Shown in pieces: positions 1-11,900 of a DNA stretch of 64,000 nucleotides; within the stretch, counting starts at the first letter, position 1; each line of letters begins with the position of its first letter. The notes under the pieces were generated by a model that did not search any database, was not told where the DNA came from, and worked only from the letters and a program-made list of their open reading frames with translations. Position numbers and translations under genes: made by a program. Location of the stretch: the NCBI GenBank assembly GCA_950097015.1, contig CATNEN010000038.1, positions 25,209,001 through 25,273,000 on the forward strand. Direction: 5' to 3'. This DNA comes from Macrostomum hystrix (Eukaryota > Platyhelminthes > Macrostomidae).

Positions 1-268
1 GCCAAGTCTGTATGAGTAGATGTCGCCATACTTCAGTCGCATCTTGTCTTGGCTTTCCTCTAGGTGCTTCATGTCTAGCCAGGGCAGCATGCCCAAGACG
101 GGCACACCAACTGGTCCAGGTGGCAGCTGGCTCGCTCGGTGCAATGCTCTGGCTGTGTAGACCAGCGCTACAGTGGCTCCAGCAGCTAGCGCCAGACTTT
201 TGCTGTTGGCGAGGTAAAATTCTTTGGCGGTGTTGAGCGTCTCGGAGCTCATTAAATTGACAGATAGT

Positions 269-1330
269 CAGTGCTGGGCAAGTTAATCAAATTTTTTAAC
301 TCGTTAGAAGTTAAAAATTTAATTCAATTAACTTCAAAAAAATTAACTGTAACTAGTTAAATATTAAACTTTTGCCAAAAATTGAACTTCTGAAAAGTTA
401 AAAGTTAAAGTTAATTCCTACTCAACTCAATAATGCAAGTCTGAACATAGGGTGAAAGGCCGCTGCTAGCACGCATGACTCATTATTGAACTGTCGTTCA
501 AACCGAGAATTAATGCCATCAAGCAGGGACAGCACCAGAGAAGAGCAGTACTCGAGTTCAGTTTGGCTCATGCTCTCCAACTTGGATCTTGTTACGACTA
601 CTGTTGGTAGTTGGTAGTAGGATGCCAAAGTAGGCGTACGTCTCTCCTTGAATGATGTCGAGGGCGTGCGCAACAGGCTTCATCACGTGAACATATTCCT
701 TGAGGAATGCGACGTCGTCCACATGGAAAGGTGGTATCTGCAGGCGCAATTCTTCCATGCTCTGGTTGAGAGCTAGACGCTTTCCTTTGTCAAAAATGTC
801 GCACAGGACACTCAAACTATCAAAAAGTGAGTTCCAGCGAGTTGCATTCGGCACCTGTAGCCTGCGGCCAAGTTTTTGTGCAATTGCATCTGCAGCAACA
901 GTACTACGACCTTGCGAATTCCATTAAGCCTGTTCTTTGCCAAGGGTCTTCCGAAATTACAACCGAAAGGCACCATTAGAAGCCACAGCTTTCAATGCAT
1001 CAGTAGTGGCTATTAGGTTGAACGTGTGGGCAGCACATCGCATATGAGCTGGCAGTTCCTTCACTTCGTCAACTGCTTCAGAGAGCACATCATGAATTAT
1101 AGGAACAACAGTGACTTCAATCTGTTCAGGACTTTCTTTTTTAAAAAGTTGAAAATCTTCCTAGAAAAAATATAGAAAAAAACCATGAAAGAATAAAGAA
1201 TTGAACAAAGAAATAAGCAAGTTTTGTCATTTAACTTTAACTTACAGAAAAAATTAACGATTTTTGTTAACTAGTTAATACATAACAAGATTTAACGAAA
1301 GTTAACAATTTAAAAAAAAATTAACTACGA
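269..1330 (-). mobile_element. Degenerate hAT transposon relic
   Basis: Minus-strand reading between about 1140 and 422 gives broken pieces of a hAT-family transposase: LPAHMRCAAHTFNLIA near 1080-1010, then ATRWNSLFDSL near 850, FLKEYVHVMKPVAHALD near 710, and an ERQFNNESCVLAAAFHP piece near 500-440. These match the order of conserved hAT blocks, including the C-terminal dimerisation region. Stops near 960-900 and a frameshift near 600 show it is dead. A hAT-like end (CAGTGCTGGGCAAG) starts at 269. Both flanks (270-420 and 1220-1330) are packed with TTAAC/GTTAA motifs, as in hAT subterminal repeats. No matching right end or target duplication was found, so the right border is a guess. Confidence 0.7.
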
Positions 1331-1545
1331 GTGGTGTTTCAATAGTTTCCGGACTGACGTCACCATTTTGAGTTGAAATAGCCAAATCACTTGAAATTTG
1401 ATTTGCAATTGCAATAAGATTATTTTTATTATGTCCTAAAATTTCAGCGCAATCGGATTAACTGATCAAAAGTTGTACTGAATTTTGCATTAAACATCGA
1501 AAACAACAAATGCGATTTTTGGATTTCAGTTTCAAGCGATCACTC

Positions 1546-1795
1546 CTAATCACTGTCAGAGTCACTGATACCGTCGGCTGTGTCGCGAGGCTGACAGCTT
1601 GCGCGCTCTACGTACTCGCCTTCGATGGAGATGCACTTCTTGTAGCGCTCAATTAGCGCGTCGAAGCCAGCCTCCCAGAATTCAGCCTTCAGCTGACTAA
1701 GCGACTGATTGGTGGCATTGATGACTTCGTCACGAGTTGAGAAGATCTGACCACGCAGTTGTGAAGCATATTCCGAATAAAGTGCATATCAACCG
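1546..1795 (-). pseudogene. Mariner transposase C-terminal relic
   Basis: Minus-strand translation ending at a TAG (1548-1546) gives a run including ALYSEYASQLRGQIFSTRDE and, further on, LIERYKKCISIEGEYVERA. This is the C-terminal part of a mariner-type transposase, where the family has a DY.LF..L...L.G..F block and then a RWEKCI..GDYV block. The catalytic domain is missing; the frame breaks at a stop just upstream, near 1795. It differs clearly from the intact mariner at 8764-10552, so it is from another, older lineage. Confidence 0.7.
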
Positions 1796-2349
1796 AACTA
1801 TTCACAAAATCTCATCGAAATGACTCACAAACATGTAGCTGTGGTTACGGTCGGGCTGTGGCTGAGTAATTACGAACAATTGGCTAAAATTAGTTTCTTT
1901 CGCAAGACACCCACTATCAAGCTTTATAGTAAGAATTCTGAAACTAACTCTTATCTCGTATAAGTTGATTGGGTTTTGAAATATAATTGTTGTATACCAG
2001 TAACACATGATTTCATTTGAATTGAAAGTTTAATTGAAGGTGAGTAGTGAATGAAAGGTTGCGACGACTGCAGTTATACAATGCGAGTAAATAACTAGAG
2101 ATTTCTAGAGGCAGAGAATATATTTAAGAACTCCAGTAAAGTATTCTTCAGTTGATCGCGACGCAGGCAAATGAGAGATCGAGTTTTGCCGCCTATACGT
2201 TGTCATGCCGCGACTCTTACTGTAAATCAACAGGCAAACTTTTTTTGCTGTAGATTCAACTTTCGCTCTTGTTTATCAGAAAACATGAAAAAACTATTGC
2301 AAAAATGAAGGAATTTTATCAGTAATTTCTCGTCCTCGTCCATTAAATA
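1796..2349. other. Gene-free stretch
   Basis: AT-rich sequence between the mariner relic and the 3' end of the fibrinogen-related gene. I see no coding exon, RNA gene or ordered repeat in it; part of it is probably the 3' untranslated region of the minus-strand gene to its right. Confidence 0.5.
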
Positions 2350-3337
2350 TCAAGGCAATCCTGCCACCATGCACTCGAAAGTCTTCATAGAATAATAGTG
2401 CGTCAGCGGATACTTTGAATCCAGACCATGAAAGGTCAGGCCATCAGCATGCAGAGGATCTGTCAGATTGAAGGCAGTTGGTGGCGAGAAGTACCTGCCG
2501 TTTGGGTTGAAGCAGTGACATGCTTTGTACCACCAAGCACCTTGAAATGTATTAGCACAGCTGTGCGGGGCGTTGTCACGATCCCAGTCAGGAGTGCTGA
2601 ACATCATGCCGTCCAAATACACCTGAGAATTATGATCACAGGAGACAACGTTAGAGCTGGCCAGGTCCTGTGGCCCGACGCTCACTCGGTATCCCTGGTC
2701 GATGCCCTGCACCGCGAAGTACGTGTCCTCCCACCAGTAGCGAGTGCCGTTCCAGTCGCTCATCTCCCACCTCACTCGCCTGTCGCCGGCCCGAGTCAGC
2801 TGGTGAATCGCCTCCAGACCCATCCAGAAGTTCCTGTCCTCTCCCTGACCGAACTCCACCAGGTAGTCAGTCCAGTTCCGGTAGAAATCAACAGAGCCGT
2901 CCACCCGGTGCTGGAATGTCCGCCAGCAGGTGCGTCCGCGCTCATCGAGTCGTCTCACCTGCAACCGCGTGAAATCAATCAGTCTTTCCACAGAGGCCAC
3001 ATATTCTGTACAAGAGGAGTGGCATGGCAAACATTCAATGTAAACTCACCAGCAGCAGAGGCAAGCTCGAGTTTCTCGCATTGCGGCACTTCCTGCATCC
3101 GCTCTGTCCGAGCAGGCAGCTGAACAGGCGGCAGGTGCGGAGGTCTGCGTCGAAGCGCACGGCCTGGTGCTGAGGCCCAGCCAGCAGGGCGCACTCGGAG
3201 TCGCTTCTCACGCTCGCAGTCGACGCATCAAGCAGGTACTCGCTCAGGTCGTCTCGCTGCTCCGCAAAGTGACTTTGAGCATGCACTGTTCGATAGCAGA
3301 CGCAGTGCAGGAGTAGAAAAATGAGCACAGTCGTCAT
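2350..3337 (-). CDS. Secreted fibrinogen-related (ficolin-like) protein
   Basis: Two exons: 3337-3050 and 2958-2350; intron 3049-2959 (GTGAGT...TTGCAG, 91 bp, phase 0); 298 residues. Residues 1-20 form a signal peptide (hydrophobic VLIFLLLHC core). A cysteine-bearing segment follows (about 30-96) with a PAN/apple-like look (FDADLRTCRLFSC). Exon 2 is a fibrinogen C-terminal domain: CWRTFQHRVDGSVDFYRNW, NFWMGLEAIHQLT, and NTFQGAWWYKACHCFNPNGRY. Family members are secreted lectins that bind acetylated sugars in innate defence. The usual N-terminal subdomain with its first cysteine pair is largely absent, and the last 40 residues (FHGLDSKYPLTHYYSMKTFE) are divergent. A nearer acceptor at 3006 would put the reading out of frame. 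Ligand unknown. Confidence 0.85.
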
Positions 3338-3903
3338 GTCTATCGTTGCCTTGTAAAGCAGAATTAAATCGGAAGAGTTTTCATCTTTAGTTATTTGTTT
3401 CTTGAATTAGCCGTGGACTTTATGCTTCATAGGCTGCTTGAATTGGCTTGATGCTTGTTTTCATACTGGCTTAAATTTGCGCGAAACCCCAGAGCTCATT
3501 AGTTTTGCTGCAACAGCCTTGCCTGAATTGTTAAATTATTCAGTTTTGGAGTAGTGCCAGCTTTCAGCCTGGCTTCAAACTACATACGCATTACTTTATT
3601 TTGTAAGACATGAAAGCTAGTTTTTGCGATGAAGGGAGGCTTTCCTAATGAGAAGCGGTGCAAATGCAAACGGAGGTGCTTAAGTTTTTGTCCCATGCAG
3701 TTCCTTTCATTGAAAGATTTTAAGGAATATTTTAATTGGCTCAGTTTTTCCTCATCATTATTTAGCTATGCTATATGCTATGCAATGCCATACATTTCGG
3801 CATCATTTTCGGCATCTAGATGCTAGCTAGAGTAGTCCACGGCCAAAACGCTTGTTCTCTAGATCATATATGTGGGTCTCTAATTTTGACTTTTTACTTT
3901 TGA
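3338..3903. other. Intergenic, upstream of the fibrinogen-related gene
   Basis: No gene or repeat seen. It should hold the promoter of the minus-strand fibrinogen-related gene; no clear TATA box or initiator stands out. A pyrimidine-rich stretch ending in AAG lies 12 nt before the start codon on the minus strand and could be a 5' splice or trans-splice acceptor; this is inference. Confidence 0.4.
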
Positions 3904-5310
3904 ATGAGACGTTAGGGATGAGACAGGGGAGAAATGAGACGGTATGGATGAGACGGGAGAAATGAAACGGTAGGGATGAGACGGGAGAAATGAGACGTTA
4001 GGGATGAGACAGGGGAGAAATGAGACGTTAGGGATGAGACAGGGGAGAAATGAAACGGTAGGGATGAGACGGGAGAAATCAAACGGTATGGATGAGACAG
4101 GGGAGAAATGAAACGGTATGGATGAGACGGGAGAAATGAGACGTTAGGGATGAGACAAGGGAGAAATGAGACGTTAGGGATGAGACAGGGGAGAAATGAG
4201 GCGGTAGGGATGAGACAGGGGAGAAATGAAACGGTAGGGATGAGACGGGAGAAATGAAACGGTATGGATGAGACGGGAGAAATGAGACGTTAGGGATGAG
4301 ACAGGGGAGAAATGAGACGTTAGGGATGAGACAGGGGAGAAATGAAACGGTAGGGATGAGACAGGGGAGAAATGAGACGGTAGGGATGAGACAGGGGAGA
4401 AATGAAACGGTAGGGATGAGACAGGGGAGAAATGAGACGGTAGGGATGAGACAGGGGAGAAATGAAACGGTAGGGATGAGACAGGGGAGAAATGAGACGG
4501 TGGGGATGAGACAGGGGAGAAATGAAACGGTAGGGATGAGACAGGGGAGAAATGAAACGGTAGGGATGAGACGGGGGAGAAATGAAACGGTAGGGATGAG
4601 ACAGGGGAGAAATGAAACGGTAGGGATGAGACGGGGGAGAAATGAAACGGTAGGGATGAGACAGGGGAGAAATGAAACGGTATGGATGAGACGGGAGAAA
4701 TGAGACATTAGGGATGAGACGGGAGAAATGAAACGGTATGGATGAGACGGGAGAAATGAGACATTAGGGATGAGACGGGAGAAATGAGACGTTAGGGATG
4801 AGACAGGGGAGAAATGAGACGTTAGGGATGAGACAGGGGAGAAATGAGACGGTAGGGATGAGACAGGGGAGAAATTAAACGGTAGGGATGAGACAGGGGA
4901 GAAATGAAACGGTAGGGATGAGACAGGGGAGAAATGAAACGGTAGGGATGAGACAGGGGAGAAATGAAACGGTAGGGATGAGACAGGGGAGAAATGAAAC
5001 GGTAGGGATGAGACAGGGGAGAAATGAAACGGTAGGGATGAGACGGGGGAGAAATGAAACGGTAGGGATGAGACGGGAGAAATGAAACGGTAGGGATGAG
5101 ACGGGGGAGAAATGAAACGGTAGGGATGAGACAGGGGAGAAATGAAACGGTAGGGATGAGACAGGGGAGAAATGAAACGGTAGGGATGAGAGAGGGGAGA
5201 AATGAAACGGTAGGGATGAGACAGGGGAGAAATGAGACGGTATGGATGAGACAGGGGAGAAATGAAAGGGTTGGGTTGAGACAGGGGAGAGAAATAAGAG
5301 ATAAGGCAGA
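3904..5310. repeat. 30-bp minisatellite array
   Basis: About 47 tandem copies of a 30-bp unit containing GGATGAGACAGGGGAGAAAT, followed by GAAACGGTA or GAGACGGTA/GAGACGTTA. Units lacking one or two G (28-29 bp) are scattered through the left part, and the centre (4320-4700, 4870-5240) is most homogeneous. The 30-bp period keeps frames open (for example minus strand 4708-4079), but these are artefacts of the period. The right edge decays near 5300. Confidence 0.97.
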
Positions 5311-5907
5311 TTAGTTAGGGGAGAGATGGGAAGGGAATAAATGAGACTAGGGAAGGGATGGGATAGATCAGACAACAGAGCAGCATTGTGTTGGGTCTGT
5401 GTCTGGCTGGCGACCCAGGGTTTTCCAACAACCAGTTTTGAAGCTTCTAGACAGTGGCAATCTATTTTAAATTTGTGAAAAATTACCAAATATTTTAGTT
5501 TCTACGGCATTCGTTCCTTGCTAATGACAGCCTGAACACACAGACAAACTCAACCGTTTCCTTTCTTACCGCGTGACTAGAAAGTTCGCGCATAATTTGC
5601 ACTAAATGAGACGCTGAACGCTTTTAGTATAGGTGTGCCGCCATTCTGTACACTAAGAGTAGAAAGACATTTTTGCTCTTCTGAAAATAGCTATGACGGC
5701 AACTTGAGCTACAGCACATTAGCAAGCAGTACAGAAAAATGTTGTAAAGTTAGAAACCAGGTAGTCAACATCCAGACACAGTTTAATTTCAGTTGCTTTT
5801 ACTACTTGGAAAAAGAAGAATATTTATAGCTAGACCCTAGCAAGGCGAGAGCTGGGCAGCAACCAGAACACAAACACGGCCGAATAGCTAAGATTTTCTC
5901 TGAGAAA
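5311..5907. other. 5' flank of the kinase gene
   Basis: Decayed edge of the minisatellite, then unique AT-rich sequence up to the kinase start codon at 5908. No exon or RNA gene recognised. It should include the kinase promoter and 5' untranslated region; no core promoter motif is convincing. Confidence 0.4.
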
Positions 5908-8900
5908 ATGACTGGTCAATTTGCCACCTGGGAGCAACTGGACTGCATTGGAGCCGGGGGTCAGGCGAGAGTCTTCAAAGTGCGCACTGACCGAGGGGAA
6001 TTATTGGCCGCCAAATACCTGGAACTGCCACCGGGCGTTGAGACTGCAGCTTCAGCTGTCACGGAGGCCGAGCTGCTGTGCAAGCTGAATCACAGGAACA
6101 TTGTTCAGTTTGCTGCCACCAGAATGGACCCGGCCTCTGAGCAGCGTCTGGTGCTATTCACTGAGCTCATCGATGGTCAAACACTGCGTTGCGTGATCAA
6201 TGGCCAGCCCTTGGGAGAGGCCAGGATTCGAGTTTACAGTCTGCAGGTTTGCGCCTTAAACTCAAGTCAAATAGTTGACTCTAGTTGAACTGGCTAAATT
6301 ACGTAGTGGGTGTGGTGCTCCTGCTGTGATTGGTGGGATTACAAGTTTAATCGTAGATAAAGATAAAGCGCTGATCCGATTGGGTCAGCGCGGCGCATCT
6401 GAAGGCTGCGTTCGGCTGTTCAGTCCATGGACAGGGGGGACGCCACTCCCGCCCTCAATTACCCCAGCTAATGCTGGCACCCATTTAAGAGCTGGGTTAA
6501 CTGAAACGATGCAGAGTTAAGTGTCCTGCTAAAGGTCACAAATTGTTCTAGTGGAGTCGGGAATCGAGCCCCGGACTTTCAAGTCGTGAGTCCGACGCTC
6601 TAATAGCTAGGCTAAAACCCCTGCTCCGTTATAAAATAAAGACCCTAACACGCCTTCCAACTTTCAGCTAGCTGAGGCACTGTACTACATCCACACGCGT
6701 CGACCGCCTGTACTTCACCGCGACGTCAACTGCAACAACGTCATGATTCGACCAGACGACACTCTGAAACTCATCGACTTCGGCCTATCCACATGTCTGC
6801 AACCGATTGAAGACGCATCCGCGTCAGTCGCTGGCTCGACCGTGAACTCTACGGCCAGCAGTCGTCAACAGTTGGGCACAGTGGGTTTCCTAGCCCCGGA
6901 GATTCTCTATAGGAAGGAGAAGGTGGGCATCGCTCAGTACAGCGCTCAGTCAGACGTTTGGGCCTTCGGCTGCACCGTGTACCAGATGGCGACGGGTCAG
7001 GCGCCCTACTGCTCATCGCAGCCAGCTGTCTACATCTACCGCGTGGTGAAACAGGGCGCTCCGCAGCTGCCGAAGGCGACCTTCTCTGAGGAGCTGCGTC
7101 AGTTTTACAAGGGCTGCGTGTGCAAAGATAGACGTCGTCGATTCACGTCTGGTGATCTTCTGCAGCAGAACTTCCTTCTTTACAGGTATTAGCGCACTAG
7201 GGCCTGGATACGATCGATTCAGTATCAATGACTAGTAGATTACAAGTACTAGTACTAAAGTACGATTAAAGTACAAGTACCATACTAAAGTACAACTAAA
7301 GTACCTACCTAACTGCTACTAAAGTGCTACCTAACTACTAGTGGTCCCTGTTCGATTACAGCCCAACTTATCGACAGCTGTAGGTAATAAAAATTATCAT
7401 TAAAGTTTAAACCGCAGTCTCATGAGTCCTACTGAGTCCTGTATGGAAAATGCATAACGTCAAAAAACTCTCCACCGAGTCAGGCCCGATGAACTTCGCG
7501 AGCTGCGCCAGCTAGTGCAAGACTATCAGCGTCAGTGCGCCGAAGTTGTTCAACTGCACTCGCGCGAAGAGCAGCAGGCGGCTGAGCGGCAGCGCAAGCG
7601 AATAGCGGCCGTCAGCACCGAGGTGGCGCGAGAGCGTCAGCGTCTAAATCAACGATTGGCTGCGGCGAAGAAGGTTGCGCGGAAGTCTGCAGCCAGGCGT
7701 CAGAGAGAGGCGGAGCAACGGGCCAGGTGAAATGAGCTTTACCTATGCCAGGAAACGTAGGAAACCTTAAAAGAAAAATCTGCCTTCTTAACTTTTTTAA
7801 GAAATGTAGTTGCCGTCCTTCTAGCTAGTAGTCCTTGGCCCAACGATGCGTCTGTGGCCAATAATGTCGGCAAATACTGAAAACATTCCACAGGGGGCGT
7901 TCGCGACGTTCTCGTAGGCATTCGGGCGTGGAAGACATTGAACCGTCGGAGGTGTCAGCAGCCGAAACTGACAGAGCGGAGACGGCGAAGCAGCTAGCTC
8001 AGGATCTAGAGTCAGCCATGGACTCTTACAGACGCGATCTGCTAGATGCCGAGCTGAGACACTCGGAGCAGCTGTTGGCACTGCAGACTGAGGGCATTGT
8101 GGAGCGGGCGGCACTGCAGCTGGAGCTGGACACCAGGCTGGTCATGCTGAAGAGCGCCGAGGCCACCGCCAGGTTTGACAAGGTGCGAAAATCTTCAATA
8201 TGAGATATCTTATCTAGAGCTGGAGTTACTGAATTAGACTTTGAAATTAAATGTCTTCGCTCAAAGCTGAGAATCGAACTCCCAACCTCACGGTCATAAG
8301 TACGAAGCCTTAACTACTGAGCTACGTCTGAGAGCAGTTTAGTCCATGGACTAAAGTGACAGCCAAACCCACCCGAAAAAATAGGCTGAGTGAACAGATG
8401 CAAAAATGCCCTCAGGTACTAAGTTACTTAAGGACATGTCATTACTCCCCCCTTCTCTCTGTTTACGCTCGCGCGTACTATCGCTCCTCTCTCCCTTCTC
8501 TCTCTCCCTTCACGGGCCAGATACGGCCCGCGAAGCTCCCAAATCCGGCCCGTTGCGCCTTCCGACACCTGCAGTATCCTGTTGCATCTTTGCCCTGTCT
8601 CATGCACTGTCATTGCCCCGGTCTAACTTACCGTGTCTCATCTCTCCTGTCTTAACTCCCCGTCATTTCTTCTCTGTCTCATGTCTCAACTATTTCATAT
8701 CTTTGCAGTCAATGCGGCCCGCTGTCGCCTTTTAATTGGTTTCTCTCTTTCGCGCGCTAGCTACGAGGGGTGTCCAAAAAGTAGTGATACTTTTGCTCGT
8801 ATAGCCTTACTGCATGCTTGAAAATCAGCAAGTTTGGTGTTGTTGGAAAGCGAAAAATATCAGCCTTAATTTGACTAAAAAATCATCCTCATATGTTGTT

Positions 8901-11900
8901 TTTTAAAAAAGTTATCACTGTCTATTTGAGCAAGGGTTGCTCATAGACTTACAAAAATACTGTATGGTTGACTTTGTTGAGTTTTTATCTGCCTCAAAGA
9001 TTCATGAAGCTTTAGAGCTTAACAAATCAATAAATGTAAACCAATAAATACTGGGGTAGCATTTTACGAGCGTACGAGGGTTGCTTTTTTGTCTGTGGTA
9101 AATTGTGGCTAAGTCTTCTTCGCACTGCCTGCTTGCTTCTGCCTGCCTGCCTGCTTCTGCACTGCCAGCTCATTTTTCTTTCACAAGTGCTTGCTTTTTC
9201 AAGACCAGATTCTGTTCAACTGACAGTTATGGACGTGCGCTCAAAGGAAGGACAGCGACACGCAATTCACACACTATGGAGTATTGGGAAAAGTGGGCAG
9301 GAGATTTACCATCATCTGTGCAGCATTCACGGAGCTGAAGCAGTAAGTCGCATGACGGTGTACAGATGGGTCGAGCAATTTGAGTCAGGAAGAACAAATT
9401 TGGCTGACTTGCCAAGGCCAGGAAGGCCATCTACACCAAGCTCAAAGGCTTTGGCTGACCGGATTCTTGATCTGCTGGAAGAAGACTGCAGAATGACAGT
9501 TCGTGAGATTGCTGACAGACTCGACACGCCACGATCAACGGTTCATCTCTGCCTGACCAATATGAACTTCGTTAAGCTGAGCGCCCGCTGGGTCCCAAAG
9601 CTCCTCACTGCTGATATGCGACTGCAGCGCCAGCAGACATGCCAAGGGAACCTGAATCTGGTAAGTCAACGCGGTGGCTGGAATCAGTTCCGCCAGTTGA
9701 TTGTTACTGGCGACGAGACGTGGGTTCCACATTTTGACCCGCCGACAAAGCAAGAGTCTAAAGTGTGGACACTTAAGGGTTCCGACCCACCACTCAAGGC
9801 TCGCCGTGAAACTCACTGTAAGAAAATCATGCTGTCAGTTTTCTTTGACTGTAATGGCCCAATCACCATTGACTTCCTGGAGCCGAATACGATGATCAAC
9901 GCAGACCGTTATTCGTCTCTCCTTGCAAGCCTGAAGGCAGACATCCAAAATAAGCGGCGCTCGGGAGTCAAGCCAGTCATCCTGCATCATGACAACGCCC
10001 GGCCGCACACTGCCCACCAAACAATGGAGGCCATCAAAAAGCTAAAGTTTGACCTTCTGCCTCATCCGCCATATTCGCCAGATCTCGCGCCTGCAGATTT
10101 TGCCCTTTTCCCTCAATTGAAGCGCCACCTGAGGGGCCGTGTCCATGTCAGCCGTGATCACCTGGAACAGGAAGTCCGCAGAGTACTTTTGCACGTGATT
10201 CCGCGACAGATCTACGCAGATGCAATTGATCACTTGTTTCGTCGCTGGGAGAAGTGCGTGCAATCGGGGGGTAATTATGTCGAGAAAGCTTCCCTCCCTG
10301 ATGATGATGAGTCATACTAACTGTCGAAACTTCTTGACCTGTTACACCATGCATAAATTCATTGTAACTCTATGGCTGACCTTGTTGTGTGTTTCTATTC
10401 ATAACTTTGTTATAGGTTGTGTTTTTGTTAAATGTTTGCAGTCAAATTAAGGCTGATATTTTTCGCTTTCCAACAACACCAAACTTGCTGATTTTCAAGC
10501 ATGCAGTAAGGCTGTACGAGCAAAAGTATCACTACTTTTTGGACACCCCTCGTATATTAACCAAGAGATAAGTAGGGGGCAGAGGGGTAAGGGCTGAAAA
10601 GGAGGGGGTGATGAAAGAGAAACGAACAGCTAGCCAATCAGAGACGAGGGAAAGGAAAGAGAAGTGAAGGTTAGATAATAAGTTGAACAGAGAGAGGGGG
10701 GAGAGGAGAAAGTGCAATAAGAGGGCGCGCGAGCGTAAACAAGCACAGAGAAAATGGGAATTTAGCTAAAATGTTAAACAGGAGTCGGCAAGCTTATTAC
10801 GACTCCGTCTAACCTTCACTTCTCTTTCCTTTCCCTCGTCTCTGATTGGCTAGCTGTTCGTTTCTCTTTCATCACCCCCTCCTTTTCAGCCCTTACCCCT
10901 CTGCCCCCTACTTATCTCTTGGTTAATATATTAGATTCTCGGCCTAGATGGCTTCGGCCTGTCGCTTTTCGATTCATACATTGACGTAAACACTAGCAGT
11001 CTAGACCTCTCGATGATTCGATGCAATTTTAGCGCTGCGTATCAAATCTCACACGCACACAACAGGAGCTGGAGCGGCACAGGCGTGAAGTGGAATCTCA
11101 GCGGTCCTCGCAGCTGCGCTCGCACGCCCTGGAACGTCGGCGTTGGCAGCGCCAGCTTGAAGCGGAACGGGTGACGCGGGCGCGGCAGTACAGGGAGAGC
11201 CTGACAGTTCTCGCCACTAGGCGCTCAACTAGCAGTTTGGATTCCGAGGCTGCAGCAGCGATGGAGCTGTCGGCCAGGTCGGCTGACGAATTCGCCGAGT
11301 CGCCGGCAGAACTGGAGCGGGTCCGGCTGGGCATGGAACGGCTGGAGGATCGCCTGGCCAGGTGAGCAGCTTGTGAAGTGATCCGACATGAAATTGTCTA
11401 GAGAGCGTAGTTCAATATTATTTGATAGAGCGGATATTGAAGGATCTTTAGACAGGCGGGTTAGGACGTGTTATGTGTTACGGGCGCAAGACGTGTAGTT
11501 TAAGTTGTTAGAAAGGTGGTAAACAGTAGAAAGAACACGGGGTATTTCAAATACCCACATTTTTTCTTCTTTTCCGTATCTCTTAAAATATTATACAAAT
11601 AGCCATGAAAATCCAGAACAGCTGGCTACACTCTATCCGATGAAACTACTTCCAGAATCACAAAACATCGGCATCGTCGAGATATTCAACGATTCTTGTC
11701 AGGTTGTCTAGTGACTCTAGTAGTCAAACCACCGATTAAAGCATCATTTTTTCTGCTCGTAAAAGTCGTTATCAACCACGTCGTCTATTATTGTAGACTT
11801 ATTTAGTTAATTATTATATTTGTAAGTCAATATGGACATGCCAAAGAGGTTTATTTATGGCAATGTTTGTTGTCACAAGGGTCTTCGACAAAAATCGCTG

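Noticed and set aside
4079-5489. Open frames of up to 209 codons on both strands in the 30-bp array
   Set aside because: A period divisible by three preserves any open frame; the composition is that of the repeat.
6551-6632. Possible tRNA gene (minus strand)
   Set aside because: A and B boxes are present, but the acceptor and anticodon stems do not close well and the sequence continues into a SINE body.
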